NCBI RefSeq assembly: GCF_001542915.1
Contig: NZ_LNNH01000003.1
Coordinates: 1 to 64,000 of the forward strand
Reading direction: 5' to 3'
From: Peribacillus simplex
Lineage (GTDB): Bacteria; Bacillota; Bacilli; Bacillales; DSM-1321
Length of the DNA stretch: 64,000 nt
Shown in pieces: positions 56,280 to 64,000 of the stretch (position 1 is its first letter; the number at the start of each line of letters is the position of its first letter). Position numbers and translations under genes: made by a program. The notes beneath the pieces were generated by a model, which had not been told where the DNA came from, made no database searches, and worked only from the letters and a program-made list of their open reading frames with translations.

Positions 56280-57194
56280 ATGAGTTATGTAAAAATTTAC
56301 ATGTTACTTACAGGAATCATGATCACCTGGGGATTAAACGTTTCCGTCCTTAAATTTATCGTTATGAATACGCAACCAGTAACCATAACAGCATTAAGGA
56401 TCTTTACAGCTTCACTTATCGTCATTCTTATTCTTTTTTATCTAGGCCTGATACGCCTCCCTAAGAAAAAGGAGCTATTTTACGTTTTTGGCGGAGCGTT
56501 ATTGAGTGTCGTTTTTCACCATTATTTCTTAGCTGAAGGGTTAACAAGGACGTCCGGCTCCAATGCTGGGTTGATTTTGGGTATGGGGCCGATATTGACA
56601 GTCATCTTGACCATGGTTTTCTTTCGCCAAAAACCTACAGTGATCCGCCTGCTTGGTTTTCTGTGTGGCGCTTTGGGCGTAAGCTTTACCGTCATGGCTG
56701 GAGGCGGTGGCGTTCATTCTATCAATCTCGGAGATGTCGATATTCTGTTATCCATCCTTTCACAGGCGCTGAGCTTCATTTTGATTAATCAAGCGTCGAA
56801 AACGATGGATCCACGGCTATTGACCGGCTATATGATGCTAGTCGGTTCTTTCATTCTTTTTGCCATCAGCTTTTGGAAGGAACCGGACGGTTTATCTTCG
56901 CTTGCCGCTGCCCCCCCTTCCATGTGGGGAGCTTTCTTCTTTTCGGCAATTTTTGCCACTGCGCTGGGGCATATGAGTTATAATTATGCGATTGGGCAGG
57001 TCGGTGCAGCGGAATCCTCCATATTTCTTAATTTAAATACCTTATTCGCATTGGTAGGGGCTGTCATTTTTCTGAAAGAAGCCATCCTGCCTTCACATTT
57101 CATCGGGCTGATTTTGATCGTTATAGGCGTGTTGCTCGGTTCGGGAGCGACGGAAATGTGGATTCTCCAGAGGAAAAAACAGAAGGCTGCCTGA
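56280..57194 (+). CDS. EamA (DMT) family transporter
   Basis: A 304-residue membrane protein with ten hydrophobic segments in two EamA repeats (PF00892). It begins with a W-G-L-N-V motif in the first helix. The end of each repeat shows the usual signatures (SGSNAGLILGMGPILTVILT; VGAAESSIFLNLNTLFALV and IGLILIVIGVLLGSG). It probably exports a metabolite such as an amino acid or sugar; no specific substrate can be told. GGAAGGG precedes the ATG. Monocistronic. Confidence 0.86.
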   Translation: MSYVKIYMLLTGIMITWGLNVSVLKFIVMNTQPVTITALRIFTASLIVILILFYLGLIRLPKKKELFYVFGGALLSVVFHHYFLAEGLTRTSGSNAGLILGMGPILTVILTMVFFRQKPTVIRLLGFLCGALGVSFTVMAGGGGVHSINLGDVDILLSILSQALSFILINQASKTMDPRLLTGYMMLVGSFILFAISFWKEPDGLSSLAAAPPSMWGAFFFSAIFATALGHMSYNYAIGQVGAAESSIFLNLNTLFALVGAVIFLKEAILPSHFIGLILIVIGVLLGSGATEMWILQRKKQKAA

Positions 57195-57219
57195 TTGATT
57201 TCAGGCAGCTTAGCTTTTG
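57186..57219 (+). terminator. Terminator of the EamA gene
   Basis: GCTGCCTGA and TCAGGCAGC form a 9-base stem followed by TTAGCTTTT; the stop codon lies in the loop region. Confidence 0.75.
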
Positions 57220-57237
57220 TACATTTTATAGGTCACT

Positions 57238-57285
57238 GGTTTACACAACAGGGACCATACAAGAGATGGGTATGGTCTGTAAACC
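57238..57285. repeat. Nested two-arm palindrome between EamA gene and sat
   Basis: GGTTTACA (57238-57245) pairs with TGTAAACC (57278-57285), and inside it GACCATAC (57253-57260) pairs with GTATGGTC (57270-57277). There is no T-run on either side. It is about 100 bases past the sat stop and looks like a stable structured element of unknown role. Confidence 0.5.
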
Positions 57286-57385
57286 TGGAGTCCGAATTGA
57301 TTTTTTCTAGTATTCTTCATGGTTGAAAGCCTCGTGTTTTCATAGGGTTGTTAAGTGAGATATCCCACGCAAGAATGCTGATCGT

Positions 57386-58567
57386 TTACTTGCCTTTATC
57401 ATTTAGCTTCATCCCTCTTATCAGTACTTCTGCCACTTCCGGACGGGTGAACTCCAACGGTGGAATCAGTCCCTTCCGCAGCATTTCCCTGACTTTCGTC
57501 CCGCTTAATATGAATCTATCTTCTTCTGTATGTGGACAAGTTTTCAAGGACGCCATATTCAAACACTTTTTACAGTAAAAGCTATGCTCAAAGAACAACG
57601 GTTTTATGCCAATCTTCACCGGGTCGAACTGGCTGAAAATTTCTTGGGCCTCATACGTGCCATAATAATCGCCTACACCCGCATGATCACGGCCAACAAT
57701 AAAATGGGTGCACCCATAATTCTTGCGGACGATGGCATGAAAGACCGCTTCCCGAGGACCTGCATAGCGCATGGCAGCAGGATATATGGCAAGCAAGACC
57801 CGATCCGTGGGGTAGTAATTTTTTAATAGGGCCTGATAGCTTTCCATTCGAATATTTGCTGGTATATCATCCTCTTTCGTCTCACCGACCAGAGGGTGCA
57901 ATAGGAGTCCATCAACGGTTTCCAATGCGTTTTTTTGCAAATATTCATGAGCCCGATGTACAGGATTCCTCGTCTGAAAACCTACCACCGTCTTCCAACC
58001 TAGTTCAGCGAACATCTTTCTCGTTTGTGCAGGATTCAAATGAAATTTTTCAAAGGGTTTATGTGAGGCCTTGTTTATGTGATGAATAGGTCCTGCTACA
58101 TATATGTCCCCCTGACCAAACAGTTTTTTCACTCCAGGATGGTTATGGTCCACTGTTTTATACACAAGTTTTGCTTCCTGATGTTTATCGTATTCAAATT
58201 TCTCTTCAACTAAAATGATGCCGGCAAGCTCTCCTTCATCCGTGTATAATGCGACTTCATCGCCAATTTTCATTTGCCCTGCCTCTTCTTTCGTTACAGG
58301 GAGAGTGATGGGTATGGTCCATGGCAATCCGTTCGCTAAATGCATATCATTAATGACACTTTCGTAATCCGCTTTTCCCATGAATCCAATTAGTGGACTA
58401 AACCCACCATTTGAAATCATTTCCAAGTCAGACGCAATCCATTTCGATATTGTCAGTGAAAATAAGGATTCGCACATATCCAAATACTGTTTTCTGGCCT
58501 TTTCCGTTAATTCACGCTGGATCAGTTTGCCGCCATGTGGATCGATAGTGTTCCATTGAACATTCAT
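57386..58567 (-). CDS. sat: Sulfate adenylyltransferase Sat
   Basis: A 393-residue ATP sulfurylase (PF01747/PF14306) that makes adenosine 5'-phosphosulfate (APS) from sulfate and ATP. It has the N-terminal PUA-like domain and the catalytic motifs [15 protein letters not shown] and [15 protein letters not shown] cysteine pattern near the end ([17 protein letters not shown]) is the zinc-ribbon-like insert common in Bacillus Sat. The frame opens at 58585; GAGAGG lies six bases before the ATG at 58567. Last gene of a TSUP-cysC-sat operon. Confidence 0.93.
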   Translation of the reverse strand: MNVQWNTIDPHGGKLIQRELTEKARKQYLDMCESLFSLTISKWIASDLEMISNGGFSPLIGFMGKADYESVINDMHLANGLPWTIPITLPVTKEEAGQMKIGDEVALYTDEGELAGIILVEEKFEYDKHQEAKLVYKTVDHNHPGVKKLFGQGDIYVAGPIHHINKASHKPFEKFHLNPAQTRKMFAELGWKTVVGFQTRNPVHRAHEYLQKNALETVDGLLLHPLVGETKEDDIPANIRMESYQALLKNYYPTDRVLLAIYPAAMRYAGPREAVFHAIVRKNYGCTHFIVGRDHAGVGDYYGTYEAQEIFSQFDPVKIGIKPLFFEHSFYCKKCLNMASLKTCPHTEEDRFILSGTKVREMLRKGLIPPLEFTRPEVAEVLIRGMKLNDKGK

Positions 58568-58626
58568 ATATAACCTCTCAATCATTTGATTTCATTCGTT
58601 TTATATGCTCCTTTTCAAACCCGACA

Positions 58627-59223
58627 TCACATGCCCGCATCGATTAAATAGTCGATGATTTGCTGCACGCATTCCTCTATCGTGTTCTGACTCGTTTCAA
58701 TGATGATTTCCGGATTCTCCGGTTCTTCATAGGGAGCCGATACGCCAGTAAACTGAGTGATTTCACCAATTCTAGCTTTCTTATACAATCCTTTTGGATC
58801 CCGTTCTTCACAGGCTTCAATCGGACACTTTACATATATCTCGATAAATTCATCGGTTTTCACCTTTTTTCTGACATCCTTGCGGTCATTGGCATAGGGA
58901 GATATGAAAGTGGCCAATACGACGATTCCGCTATCAACAAAAATTTTGGACATTTCTCCTATTCGCCTTATATTCTCTTTCCGGTCATTCGCACTGAAGC
59001 CAAGATCTTCATTCAGACCATTTCGTAAGTTATCTCCATCTAATATATACGTCGAAATACCTTTTGCATGAAGCCTGGCCTCAACCATATTTGCGATGGT
59101 GGACTTACCTGAACCTGATAATCCTGTAAACCAAAGAATATAGCTTTTATGTCCGTGCAGCGCTTGCCTATGCTGTTTCGTAATTGAAAAAACATGTTTA
59201 TGGATATTCTCATGTTGACTCAC
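58627..59223 (-). CDS. cysC: Adenylylsulfate kinase CysC
   Basis: A 198-residue APS kinase (PF01583) that phosphorylates APS to PAPS (3'-phosphoadenylylsulfate). Walker A is [29 protein letters not shown] and [13 protein letters not shown] bind APS. The frame extends to 59265, but AAAGGGG lies seven bases before GTG at 59223, giving the usual Bacillus CysC length. It lies 13 bases after the TSUP gene and 59 before sat. PAPS is the sulfate donor for sulfotransferases, and one is encoded 4 kb away. Confidence 0.93.
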   Translation of the reverse strand: MSQHENIHKHVFSITKQHRQALHGHKSYILWFTGLSGSGKSTIANMVEARLHAKGISTYILDGDNLRNGLNEDLGFSANDRKENIRRIGEMSKIFVDSGIVVLATFISPYANDRKDVRKKVKTDEFIEIYVKCPIEACEERDPKGLYKKARIGEITQFTGVSAPYEEPENPEIIIETSQNTIEECVQQIIDYLIDAGM

Positions 59224-59236
59224 ACTATTTCCCCTT

Positions 59237-60091
59237 TTACCGTTTTTTATTGTTCCGGATGACAAAAATCAAGGAACCTGCCCACCCAAGCAAAATCAGC
59301 AAATAAATGGACATAGCCCAATCATCGACGCCACAAGTGACAATCAACGTTCGCGCATTCGTCAGAACGATGAAGCCCCCAACGAGGACACCCAATAAAT
59401 GCGAAGGCAATTTTGTTACGATCCATGCAGCAATGGGAGCGGCAATGATTCCCCCAGCCATCAAGGAGATGACCCAAAACCAATTCACGTCCTGCCACCC
59501 CAGGGCAATGAGAAAACCAAGGGTTGCTGAAACGGCAATCGCGAATTCACTTGTATCAACGGTACCCACCACTTTTCTGGCAGGGACTCCTTTTTGTGAT
59601 AGTAGAACTGGAGTGGTGATCGGTCCCCATCCTCCCCCGCCGGTTGCATCGGCAAAGCCAGCTACAAGTCCCAATAGTACCGATTTTTTTCTTGAGAGAT
59701 TAATTGATTTCTTTTCACTTGTTTTGGTCGTTCTTAAAAAACGAAAAAGGACAAATACGCCAAGAATCAGTAAAAACAAGGAAATATACGGTTTAATCAC
59801 TTCACCAGGCAATTGACTTAAAAAACACGCTCCTGCAAATGCCCCGATCGATCCGGGGATGATCAATTTGAAAAGCGCTTGGCGATCGACATTCCCGAAT
59901 TTCAAATGCGAAACGCCAGATGCCGCCGTTGTCACGACTTCCGCCAAATGGACGGATGCAGAGGCTACAGCCGGAGCGATTCCGAAAGTCAACAACAAAG
60001 AGGTGGATGTAACTCCATATGCCATTCCTAAAGAGCCATCGATTAGCTGAGCCAAAAATCCAATAAACGCGAAAACAATAAGCTTTCTCAT
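59237..60091 (-). CDS. TSUP/TauE-SafE family transporter
   Basis: A 284-residue membrane protein (PF01925) with about eight hydrophobic segments in two halves. Landmarks are [38 protein letters not shown] and the second repeat [20 protein letters not shown]. Members move sulfite, sulfate, sulfonates or related anions. First in an operon with cysC and sat, so sulfate uptake (in place of CysP) or sulfite export are both possible. No ribosome binding site problem: ATG at 60091 follows GGAGGC. Confidence 0.86.
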   Translation of the reverse strand: MRKLIVFAFIGFLAQLIDGSLGMAYGVTSTSLLLTFGIAPAVASASVHLAEVVTTAASGVSHLKFGNVDRQALFKLIIPGSIGAFAGACFLSQLPGEVIKPYISLFLLILGVFVLFRFLRTTKTSEKKSINLSRKKSVLLGLVAGFADATGGGGWGPITTPVLLSQKGVPARKVVGTVDTSEFAIAVSATLGFLIALGWQDVNWFWVISLMAGGIIAAPIAAWIVTKLPSHLLGVLVGGFIVLTNARTLIVTCGVDDWAMSIYLLILLGWAGSLIFVIRNNKKR

Positions 60092-60454
60092 GTTAGCCTC
60101 CTACAAAGCATTTCCTTTTTAAAGGAGCTGTTTCCATAACTTCCATCACAATTCAATCCATTGGCGCTCGTCCGATGTCCATTACCCCATAACAAAATAA
60201 ATGACATCCCCGCCATATATGCAACTTCTATAGGATATGCAATCAAAGCGCTGGATGCTATAGACTTGTGTCTGAAAAAGAGTCAATGCATGAAGAAGGA
60301 CCACTCGATTCCCTCAACAAAAAAAGCCCCTTAAGGGCCTTCTTTTCCAGTTTAGTTATCATGCAAGATGGAATGGATCGGGTATGCGAGTCCAAGGGAG
60401 ACACCACCAGGCTAAAGGCTCCAACAATATGCCCCTTAAAGAGAGGCTATTTCC
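60092..60454. other. Gap between the TSUP gene and the glycosyltransferase gene
   Basis: No gene. It holds the promoter region of the sulfate operon, the glycosyltransferase terminator (60319-60348) and, near 60380-60430, a fragment that weakly resembles the GC-rich interspersed repeat. Confidence 0.4.
60319..60348 (-). terminator. Terminator of the family 2 glycosyltransferase gene
   Basis: On the minus strand GGCCCTT and AAGGGGC pair and are followed by a run of seven T. It lies about 105 bases past the stop. Confidence 0.6.
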
Positions 60455-61171
60455 CTACTGGTTCCTCAGCTCCGTCACTAACAATTGCTTCATTTTTGCA
60501 TGATGTCGATTGACAACGAACCGATTTTCCCTTTTGATGCTGCCTGCATATTTCTTGGTCCCCATTTGAGTATGGATTCGATATTGTAATAACGGTTTGG
60601 GCACAAAGTGAAATTTGTAGTTTTGCATGATGCGCAGCCATAAATCATAATCGTGTGTGTATAGGAGGGCTTCGTCAAAAACCCCGATTTGCTCAAATAC
60701 CTTTTTCTGAATCATGACGGAGCAGCCATTGATAATATTCCCCTTGATCATCGCTTTAATGAATTCAAGCCGTGTGGGCGGATTGATCCCGATGACCGGG
60801 GTGATGATTTCTCCGTTTTCATCGATGCAATAATAACTCGTATAGCTAAATTGGGCATTTTCCCTTTCCATTAAACGTAACTGGATTTCCGTTTTTTCCG
60901 GGTAAAAGATGTCATCAGAACTAAGCCAGCATATATAGTCACCTGTTGCATGTTCGATGCCAGTATTCAAGGCACTCGCTGTTCCGCCATTTTCCTTTTT
61001 GATAAATAGGATTTTATCTAGAAACGGTTCGATTTTTTCTGAATATAATGTAGAGCCATCATCAACTACGATTATTTCAATATTTTTGTAGGTTTGGTTG
61101 ATTAAACTCTCCAAAGCTTTTTCAATGTATGGACAATTGTAGAATGGAACAATGATCGATACTTTTGACAT
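60455..61171 (-). CDS. Family 2 glycosyltransferase
   Basis: A 238-residue GT-A fold glycosyltransferase (PF00535). The start KVSIIVPFYN, the nucleotide-sugar aspartates in EIIVVDDGS (near residue 38) and the metal-binding SSDD (near 86) are clear; YTHDYDLWLRIM near residue 175 lies in the acceptor region. No membrane segment. The frame opens at 61237, but AAAGGCGG lies seven bases before the ATG at 61171. It likely adds a sugar to a surface polysaccharide or glycoprotein. The gene after the window's edge (63571) is a paralogue with the same HDY-W motif. Confidence 0.86.
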   Translation of the reverse strand: MSKVSIIVPFYNCPYIEKALESLINQTYKNIEIIVVDDGSTLYSEKIEPFLDKILFIKKENGGTASALNTGIEHATGDYICWLSSDDIFYPEKTEIQLRLMERENAQFSYTSYYCIDENGEIITPVIGINPPTRLEFIKAMIKGNIINGCSVMIQKKVFEQIGVFDEALLYTHDYDLWLRIMQNYKFHFVPKPLLQYRIHTQMGTKKYAGSIKRENRFVVNRHHAKMKQLLVTELRNQ

Positions 61172-61444
61172 GTACGAACCGCCTTTCAAGTAATGATTGT
61201 CTACCCATGCGTTATGGATAAGGATGAACTCTTCCATGGTTATATTTATTTCACACGTATAAGATGTGTTCCATTCCCTAGTCTGGTCATTACTGAGATT
61301 AAAACGGCAATAAAACCACCATTCATGTCATACGTATATTAGATGGTCGTATCCATTCGAATTGGAGGGATAGGTAGTTTGTTCAGATAATATGAAATTG
61401 AAAACCCAGAGCCTTGTTGCTCCATTTTTATGAGGAGGGGAAGA

Positions 61445-62524
61445 ATGAATATTTTGTTTGTTTTCTACGTTCCGAGTGGCGGTGTGGAAACATTGAATCG
61501 GCAGCGATTTATCGCGCTGAAAGAGCACGGTATCCATGCTCATTTTCTTTATTATGAAAACAGAAGGAATTACTTGAATGACCATAGTGCCCCAACATTC
61601 GTAACGAATGACAATGATGAAATCAAGGGGATATTGGAAGATGGGAACTATGCCGCTATCGTCATCGTTTCGGATTTCAATACGTTACCCAGATTCAGGT
61701 CCATGGGCTATAAAGGAAAAATGATCATAGAAATACAGGGATATGGTCCGAAACATGTCGCCAGAAAGGCACTTACCAATGCCATTGAAGTTGTCAATGA
61801 ACATGCAGATGGGTTCCTTAATCCGAAAACGCCACATATCATGCAGTTATTGGATGAACTTTACCCGTCCTTTCCAACTTTCTCTTTTAATAATTGTTTT
61901 GATACCACTCAATTCGCACACAAAGAAATGTCCTTGGATGGCTTTAAAAAAATCGCTTGGATCGGAAGAATCGAAGATAACAAGAATTGGAGCGAATTCC
62001 TGAAGATAGGATATCAACTAATCAACAATTACAATCCGGATATCCGATTACTTATGTTTGAAGACCCTACATTAAGTGACCCCATTGAAAGAATCAAATT
62101 CGATAAAACGGTCAGCCGGTTAAATTTGAAAAGCAGACTTACGTTGCACTCCAATGTTCCGAATTCGCAAATGGCCGATTTTTTCTCTGTAATCGGTGAT
62201 TCGGGTGGCTTTTTATGTTCCACTTCCAAGGTGGAGGGGGCCCCTTATGCATTGCTTGAAGCAATGAGTTGCAGATGCCCGGTGCTCACGACCGATTCCG
62301 ATGGTGTAAGAAGTTCCATCATCCATGATCAAACAGGGAAATTTTATTCATTGGGCAACATTGATAGTGCCGTCAAAGAGGCGAAGGAGCTAATGAATAA
62401 CGAGAGCCTGAGGGAAAATATCCGGGAAAACGCGCTGGAGCACGTAATCAAGAATTTCAGTCCAGATTTATATGCCCGCAATTTCATCGAAATGCTCGAA
62501 ACACTAGGAATATCCTCTGAATAA
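61445..62524 (+). CDS. Family 4 glycosyltransferase (GT-B)
   Basis: A 359-residue GT-B glycosyltransferase (PF00534). The N-terminal domain begins MNILFVFYVPSGGVETLNRQ; the C-terminal domain has IAWIGRIEDNKNWSEFLKIG and the nucleotide-sugar site STSKVEGAPYALLEAMSC, with the E-x7-E pattern. It is soluble and probably works on the inner membrane face. GAGGAGGGG lies before the ATG at 61445; the longer frame to 61430 lacks a site. It is divergent from the family 2 enzyme and converges with the sulfotransferase gene. Confidence 0.87.
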   Translation: MNILFVFYVPSGGVETLNRQRFIALKEHGIHAHFLYYENRRNYLNDHSAPTFVTNDNDEIKGILEDGNYAAIVIVSDFNTLPRFRSMGYKGKMIIEIQGYGPKHVARKALTNAIEVVNEHADGFLNPKTPHIMQLLDELYPSFPTFSFNNCFDTTQFAHKEMSLDGFKKIAWIGRIEDNKNWSEFLKIGYQLINNYNPDIRLLMFEDPTLSDPIERIKFDKTVSRLNLKSRLTLHSNVPNSQMADFFSVIGDSGGFLCSTSKVEGAPYALLEAMSCRCPVLTTDSDGVRSSIIHDQTGKFYSLGNIDSAVKEAKELMNNESLRENIRENALEHVIKNFSPDLYARNFIEMLETLGISSE

Positions 62525-62532
62525 TAAGAAAA

Positions 62533-62560
62533 ACAGCCGGGATTATTTCATTCCGGCTGT
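62533..62560. terminator. Bidirectional terminator
   Basis: ACAGCCGG and CCGGCTGT form an 8-base stem between the family 4 glycosyltransferase and the converging sulfotransferase gene. Confidence 0.75.
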
Positions 62561-62597
62561 CGTTCATTTTATTGAAACATTTCCCTGGCTGTTTAAT

Positions 62598-63317
62598 TCA
62601 GGAGCCCTGCTTAAGCTTGAATTCTTCCAATTGCTGACGCTCAACTACTGTCAACGTTTGAAGCTTTTCATGAAGCAGTTCCTTTGCAAAATCGTATAAG
62701 GACATATCCAGGTGATTATATTGCTTGATCAGGTTTATTAATTCCGATGGTATTTCTTTTTTTGCCAGTCGTTTTTTTGTAATATTTTTTCTAGTATAGT
62801 GTATATCTCCCCATGCAAGTTGCTTTTTCAAACAAAAAAGAGTTTCATTGAACATCTCGGTGACTCCAACCAATGAAAATGTTTTAAGATTCTCCTTCGC
62901 TTTTTCCAAATCAGGTATTTCCTGACTCCCGCATACCATCAATGTTTGCAGATTCGATGCTTCGGGGCCTTTTACTACAAATTCCTCCAAAGTCATTTCT
63001 TTTACCATTTCGTAACCTGGGTAGTCCTTTAAAAAATAATAAGCAGAAATGACCCGATCTACAGGATCGCGCAGCATCGTAAAATAATGGAATGGTTTTG
63101 AAAACTCCTCATGTATTCCATAGAAATAATGACCGGAAACCGCTTTGATATTCTTCTTTTCCTGTTCCGTTAACTCGGACAGCTTCATCATCTTCTTTTC
63201 GAACGAGTCATGATCATATATTTCTCTAAGTTTGTATTGTCTTTTTAATATTTCATTGATCGTCGTTCCCCCTGTTTTGGGAACATGCATAAAAATATCC
63301 AGTACACCTTCGGACAT
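62598..63317 (-). CDS. PAPS-dependent sulfotransferase (Sulfotransfer_2 family)
   Basis: A 239-residue protein of the heparan-sulfate-type sulfotransferase family (PF03567). The 5'-phosphosulfate loop is HVPKTGGTT (residues 11-19) and the 3'-phosphate site is LRDPVDRVISAYY (82-94), where arginine and serine bind PAPS. No signal peptide or membrane anchor, so it would act in the cytoplasm on a lipid-linked or nucleotide-linked glycan, or on a protein. The Sat and CysC genes nearby make its donor. Acceptor unknown. ATG at 63317 follows GGGAGGAG. Confidence 0.87.
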   Translation of the reverse strand: MSEGVLDIFMHVPKTGGTTINEILKRQYKLREIYDHDSFEKKMMKLSELTEQEKKNIKAVSGHYFYGIHEEFSKPFHYFTMLRDPVDRVISAYYFLKDYPGYEMVKEMTLEEFVVKGPEASNLQTLMVCGSQEIPDLEKAKENLKTFSLVGVTEMFNETLFCLKKQLAWGDIHYTRKNITKKRLAKKEIPSELINLIKQYNHLDMSLYDFAKELLHEKLQTLTVVERQQLEEFKLKQGS

Positions 63318-63394
63318 AAATGTACTCCTCCCTCTTCCAAAAAGCTCTTTTTATGAGTGGGCTGTTTTCTCATACTTTGTTACCATTCACGAAG

Positions 63395-63520
63395 TAATCC
63401 GTTGTAGTCGATTTCCCCTCCGGTGCTCCGCTTTACAGAAGGCCGTCAGTGAGCCTCTCCGGCGTGGACCTTGTTATGTCCCGCCTATCCAGCTGCTCAA
63501 GCAGGAGTCCGCCACTCCAA
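63395..63520. repeat. Degenerate copy of the GC-rich interspersed repeat
   Basis: Contains CCGGTGCTCCGCTTTACAGA, CAGTGAGCCTCTCCGGC and CAAGCAGGAGTCCGCC, which match inverted parts of the full copies only loosely. GC content is higher than in flanking sequence. Confidence 0.45.
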
Positions 63521-63570
63521 TCAACCTTAAATCGTTTCATTTGAAAAACAACGATCCTTACGAAAAGAGC

Positions 63571-64000
63571 CTATAAATTTTTCAAGTTCTTTTTAAGAAT
63601 TGGACGATAATGGCTTTCAATCGTGAGAATATCCGCTAGCATTTCAGGCTGGAATCTACTTGTACCAGACCCTTCGTGTATCCTGAATTTTGTGAGAACT
63701 TCATCCAAATAATACATTTTATATCCATTGACTAAAAGACGAAGCCACATTTCATAATCATGCGTATAGCGGTGATAGGTATTAAAATAGCCGACCACAT
63801 CGAATACGTCCTTCTTCAACACCACGGTGCAACCATTCACGGCATTACGAAGTAAAAATGCATGGTACACTCCGTTTTCTATATCCGTAAAGCGCTCTCC
63901 CGTCCAAGACAAAATGATTTCATCGTCCTTATTGATACTATCAAAATTCGTAAAGCTCACCTCTGCACCATGTTCGAGCATAAAGGAAATTTGATTTGAT
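63571..64000 (-). CDS. Family 2 glycosyltransferase, C-terminal part (runs off window)
   Basis: The last 142 codons of a GT2 enzyme; the frame stays open to the window end, so the true start lies outside. It has the same late motif (YTHDYEMWLRLLVNGY) as the enzyme at 60455-61171, and GCTVVLKKDVFDVVGYF matches that protein's corresponding segment. The missing N-terminal half should hold the nucleotide-sugar aspartates. It is on the same strand as, and upstream of, the sulfotransferase gene, with 250 bases of repeat-like sequence between them. Confidence 0.8.
   Translation of the reverse strand, partial: SNQISFMLEHGAEVSFTNFDSINKDDEIILSWTGERFTDIENGVYHAFLLRNAVNGCTVVLKKDVFDVVGYFNTYHRYTHDYEMWLRLLVNGYKMYYLDEVLTKFRIHEGSGTSRFQPEMLADILTIESHYRPILKKNLKNL

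Noticed and set aside
1-64000. CRISPR array, tRNA, rRNA, prophage or toxin-antitoxin pair
   Set aside because: No regularly spaced direct repeats, no tRNA-like cloverleaf and no phage or toxin-antitoxin gene seen on either strand by eye.

Overview
The window looks like chromosome of a low-GC Gram-positive Bacillaceae, most like Bacillus/Peribacillus. The evidence is synteny with Bacillus operons (glnQHMP, oppABCDF, the uxu/uxa/kdg hexuronate genes), strong AGGAGG-type ribosome binding sites, frequent TTG and GTG starts, Bacillus-type cold-shock and LysM/CAP proteins, intrinsic terminators after most genes, and a manganese (yybP-ykoY) riboswitch. The genus is inference. I saw no rRNA, tRNA, CRISPR array, prophage or origin.

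1-5.3 kb: a glutamine/amino-acid ABC transporter operon (glnQ-glnH-glnM-glnP, minus strand), then a decayed IS1182-family insertion sequence bounded by inverted repeats. 5.3-17.9 kb: housekeeping genes, namely an AEC transporter, guanine deaminase, 6-phosphogluconolactonase, a cytoplasmic endonuclease-I-type nuclease, a CoA-type Nudix hydrolase, a beta-alanine/malonate-semialdehyde module (class III aminotransferase plus mmsA), a GNAT, a 2-hydroxyacid dehydrogenase, a cold-shock protein, an enoyl-CoA hydratase and a broken DUF695-RraB gene. 17.9-25 kb: an oligopeptide ABC transporter (oppABCDF) with a long leader and about 1.4 kb without a convincing gene.

25-42.3 kb: mixed single genes: a GNAT, an FAD oxidoreductase, a secreted LysM-CAP protein, a DEDDh exonuclease, a YhgE/Pip membrane protein, a nitronate monooxygenase, a HAD phosphatase, a CDF transporter, an unknown two-part protein, a GABA-permease-like transporter, a soluble sensor kinase preceded by a tiny coupled ORF, an RlaP-type nucleotidyltransferase and a TerC/YjbE protein under a Mn riboswitch. 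Copies of a GC-rich interspersed repeat lie in several gaps.

42.4-56 kb: a hexuronate/aldonate catabolic region. kdgK, a YjmC-like dehydrogenase, a zinc dehydrogenase, kdgA, uxuA, uxuB, a KdgR/ExuR-like LacI repressor and exuT run on the minus strand. A second minus-strand unit (uxaA, zinc dehydrogenase, uxaB) is divergent from an AraC regulator. Together these convert tagaturonate and fructuronate to 2-keto-3-deoxygluconate, then by KdgK and KdgA to pyruvate and glyceraldehyde-3-phosphate. No uronate isomerase (uxaC) is present, and each branch carries its own zinc dehydrogenase, which suggests entry from L-galactonate and L-gulonate. Identical 12-base operator-like motifs precede kdgK and exuT.

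56-64 kb: an EamA transporter, then a TSUP transporter-cysC-sat operon that makes PAPS, directly followed by a family 2 glycosyltransferase, a family 4 glycosyltransferase, a PAPS-type sulfotransferase and another glycosyltransferase cut by the window edge. No PAPS reductase is present. My most interesting reading is a locus that makes PAPS to sulfate a surface glycan.
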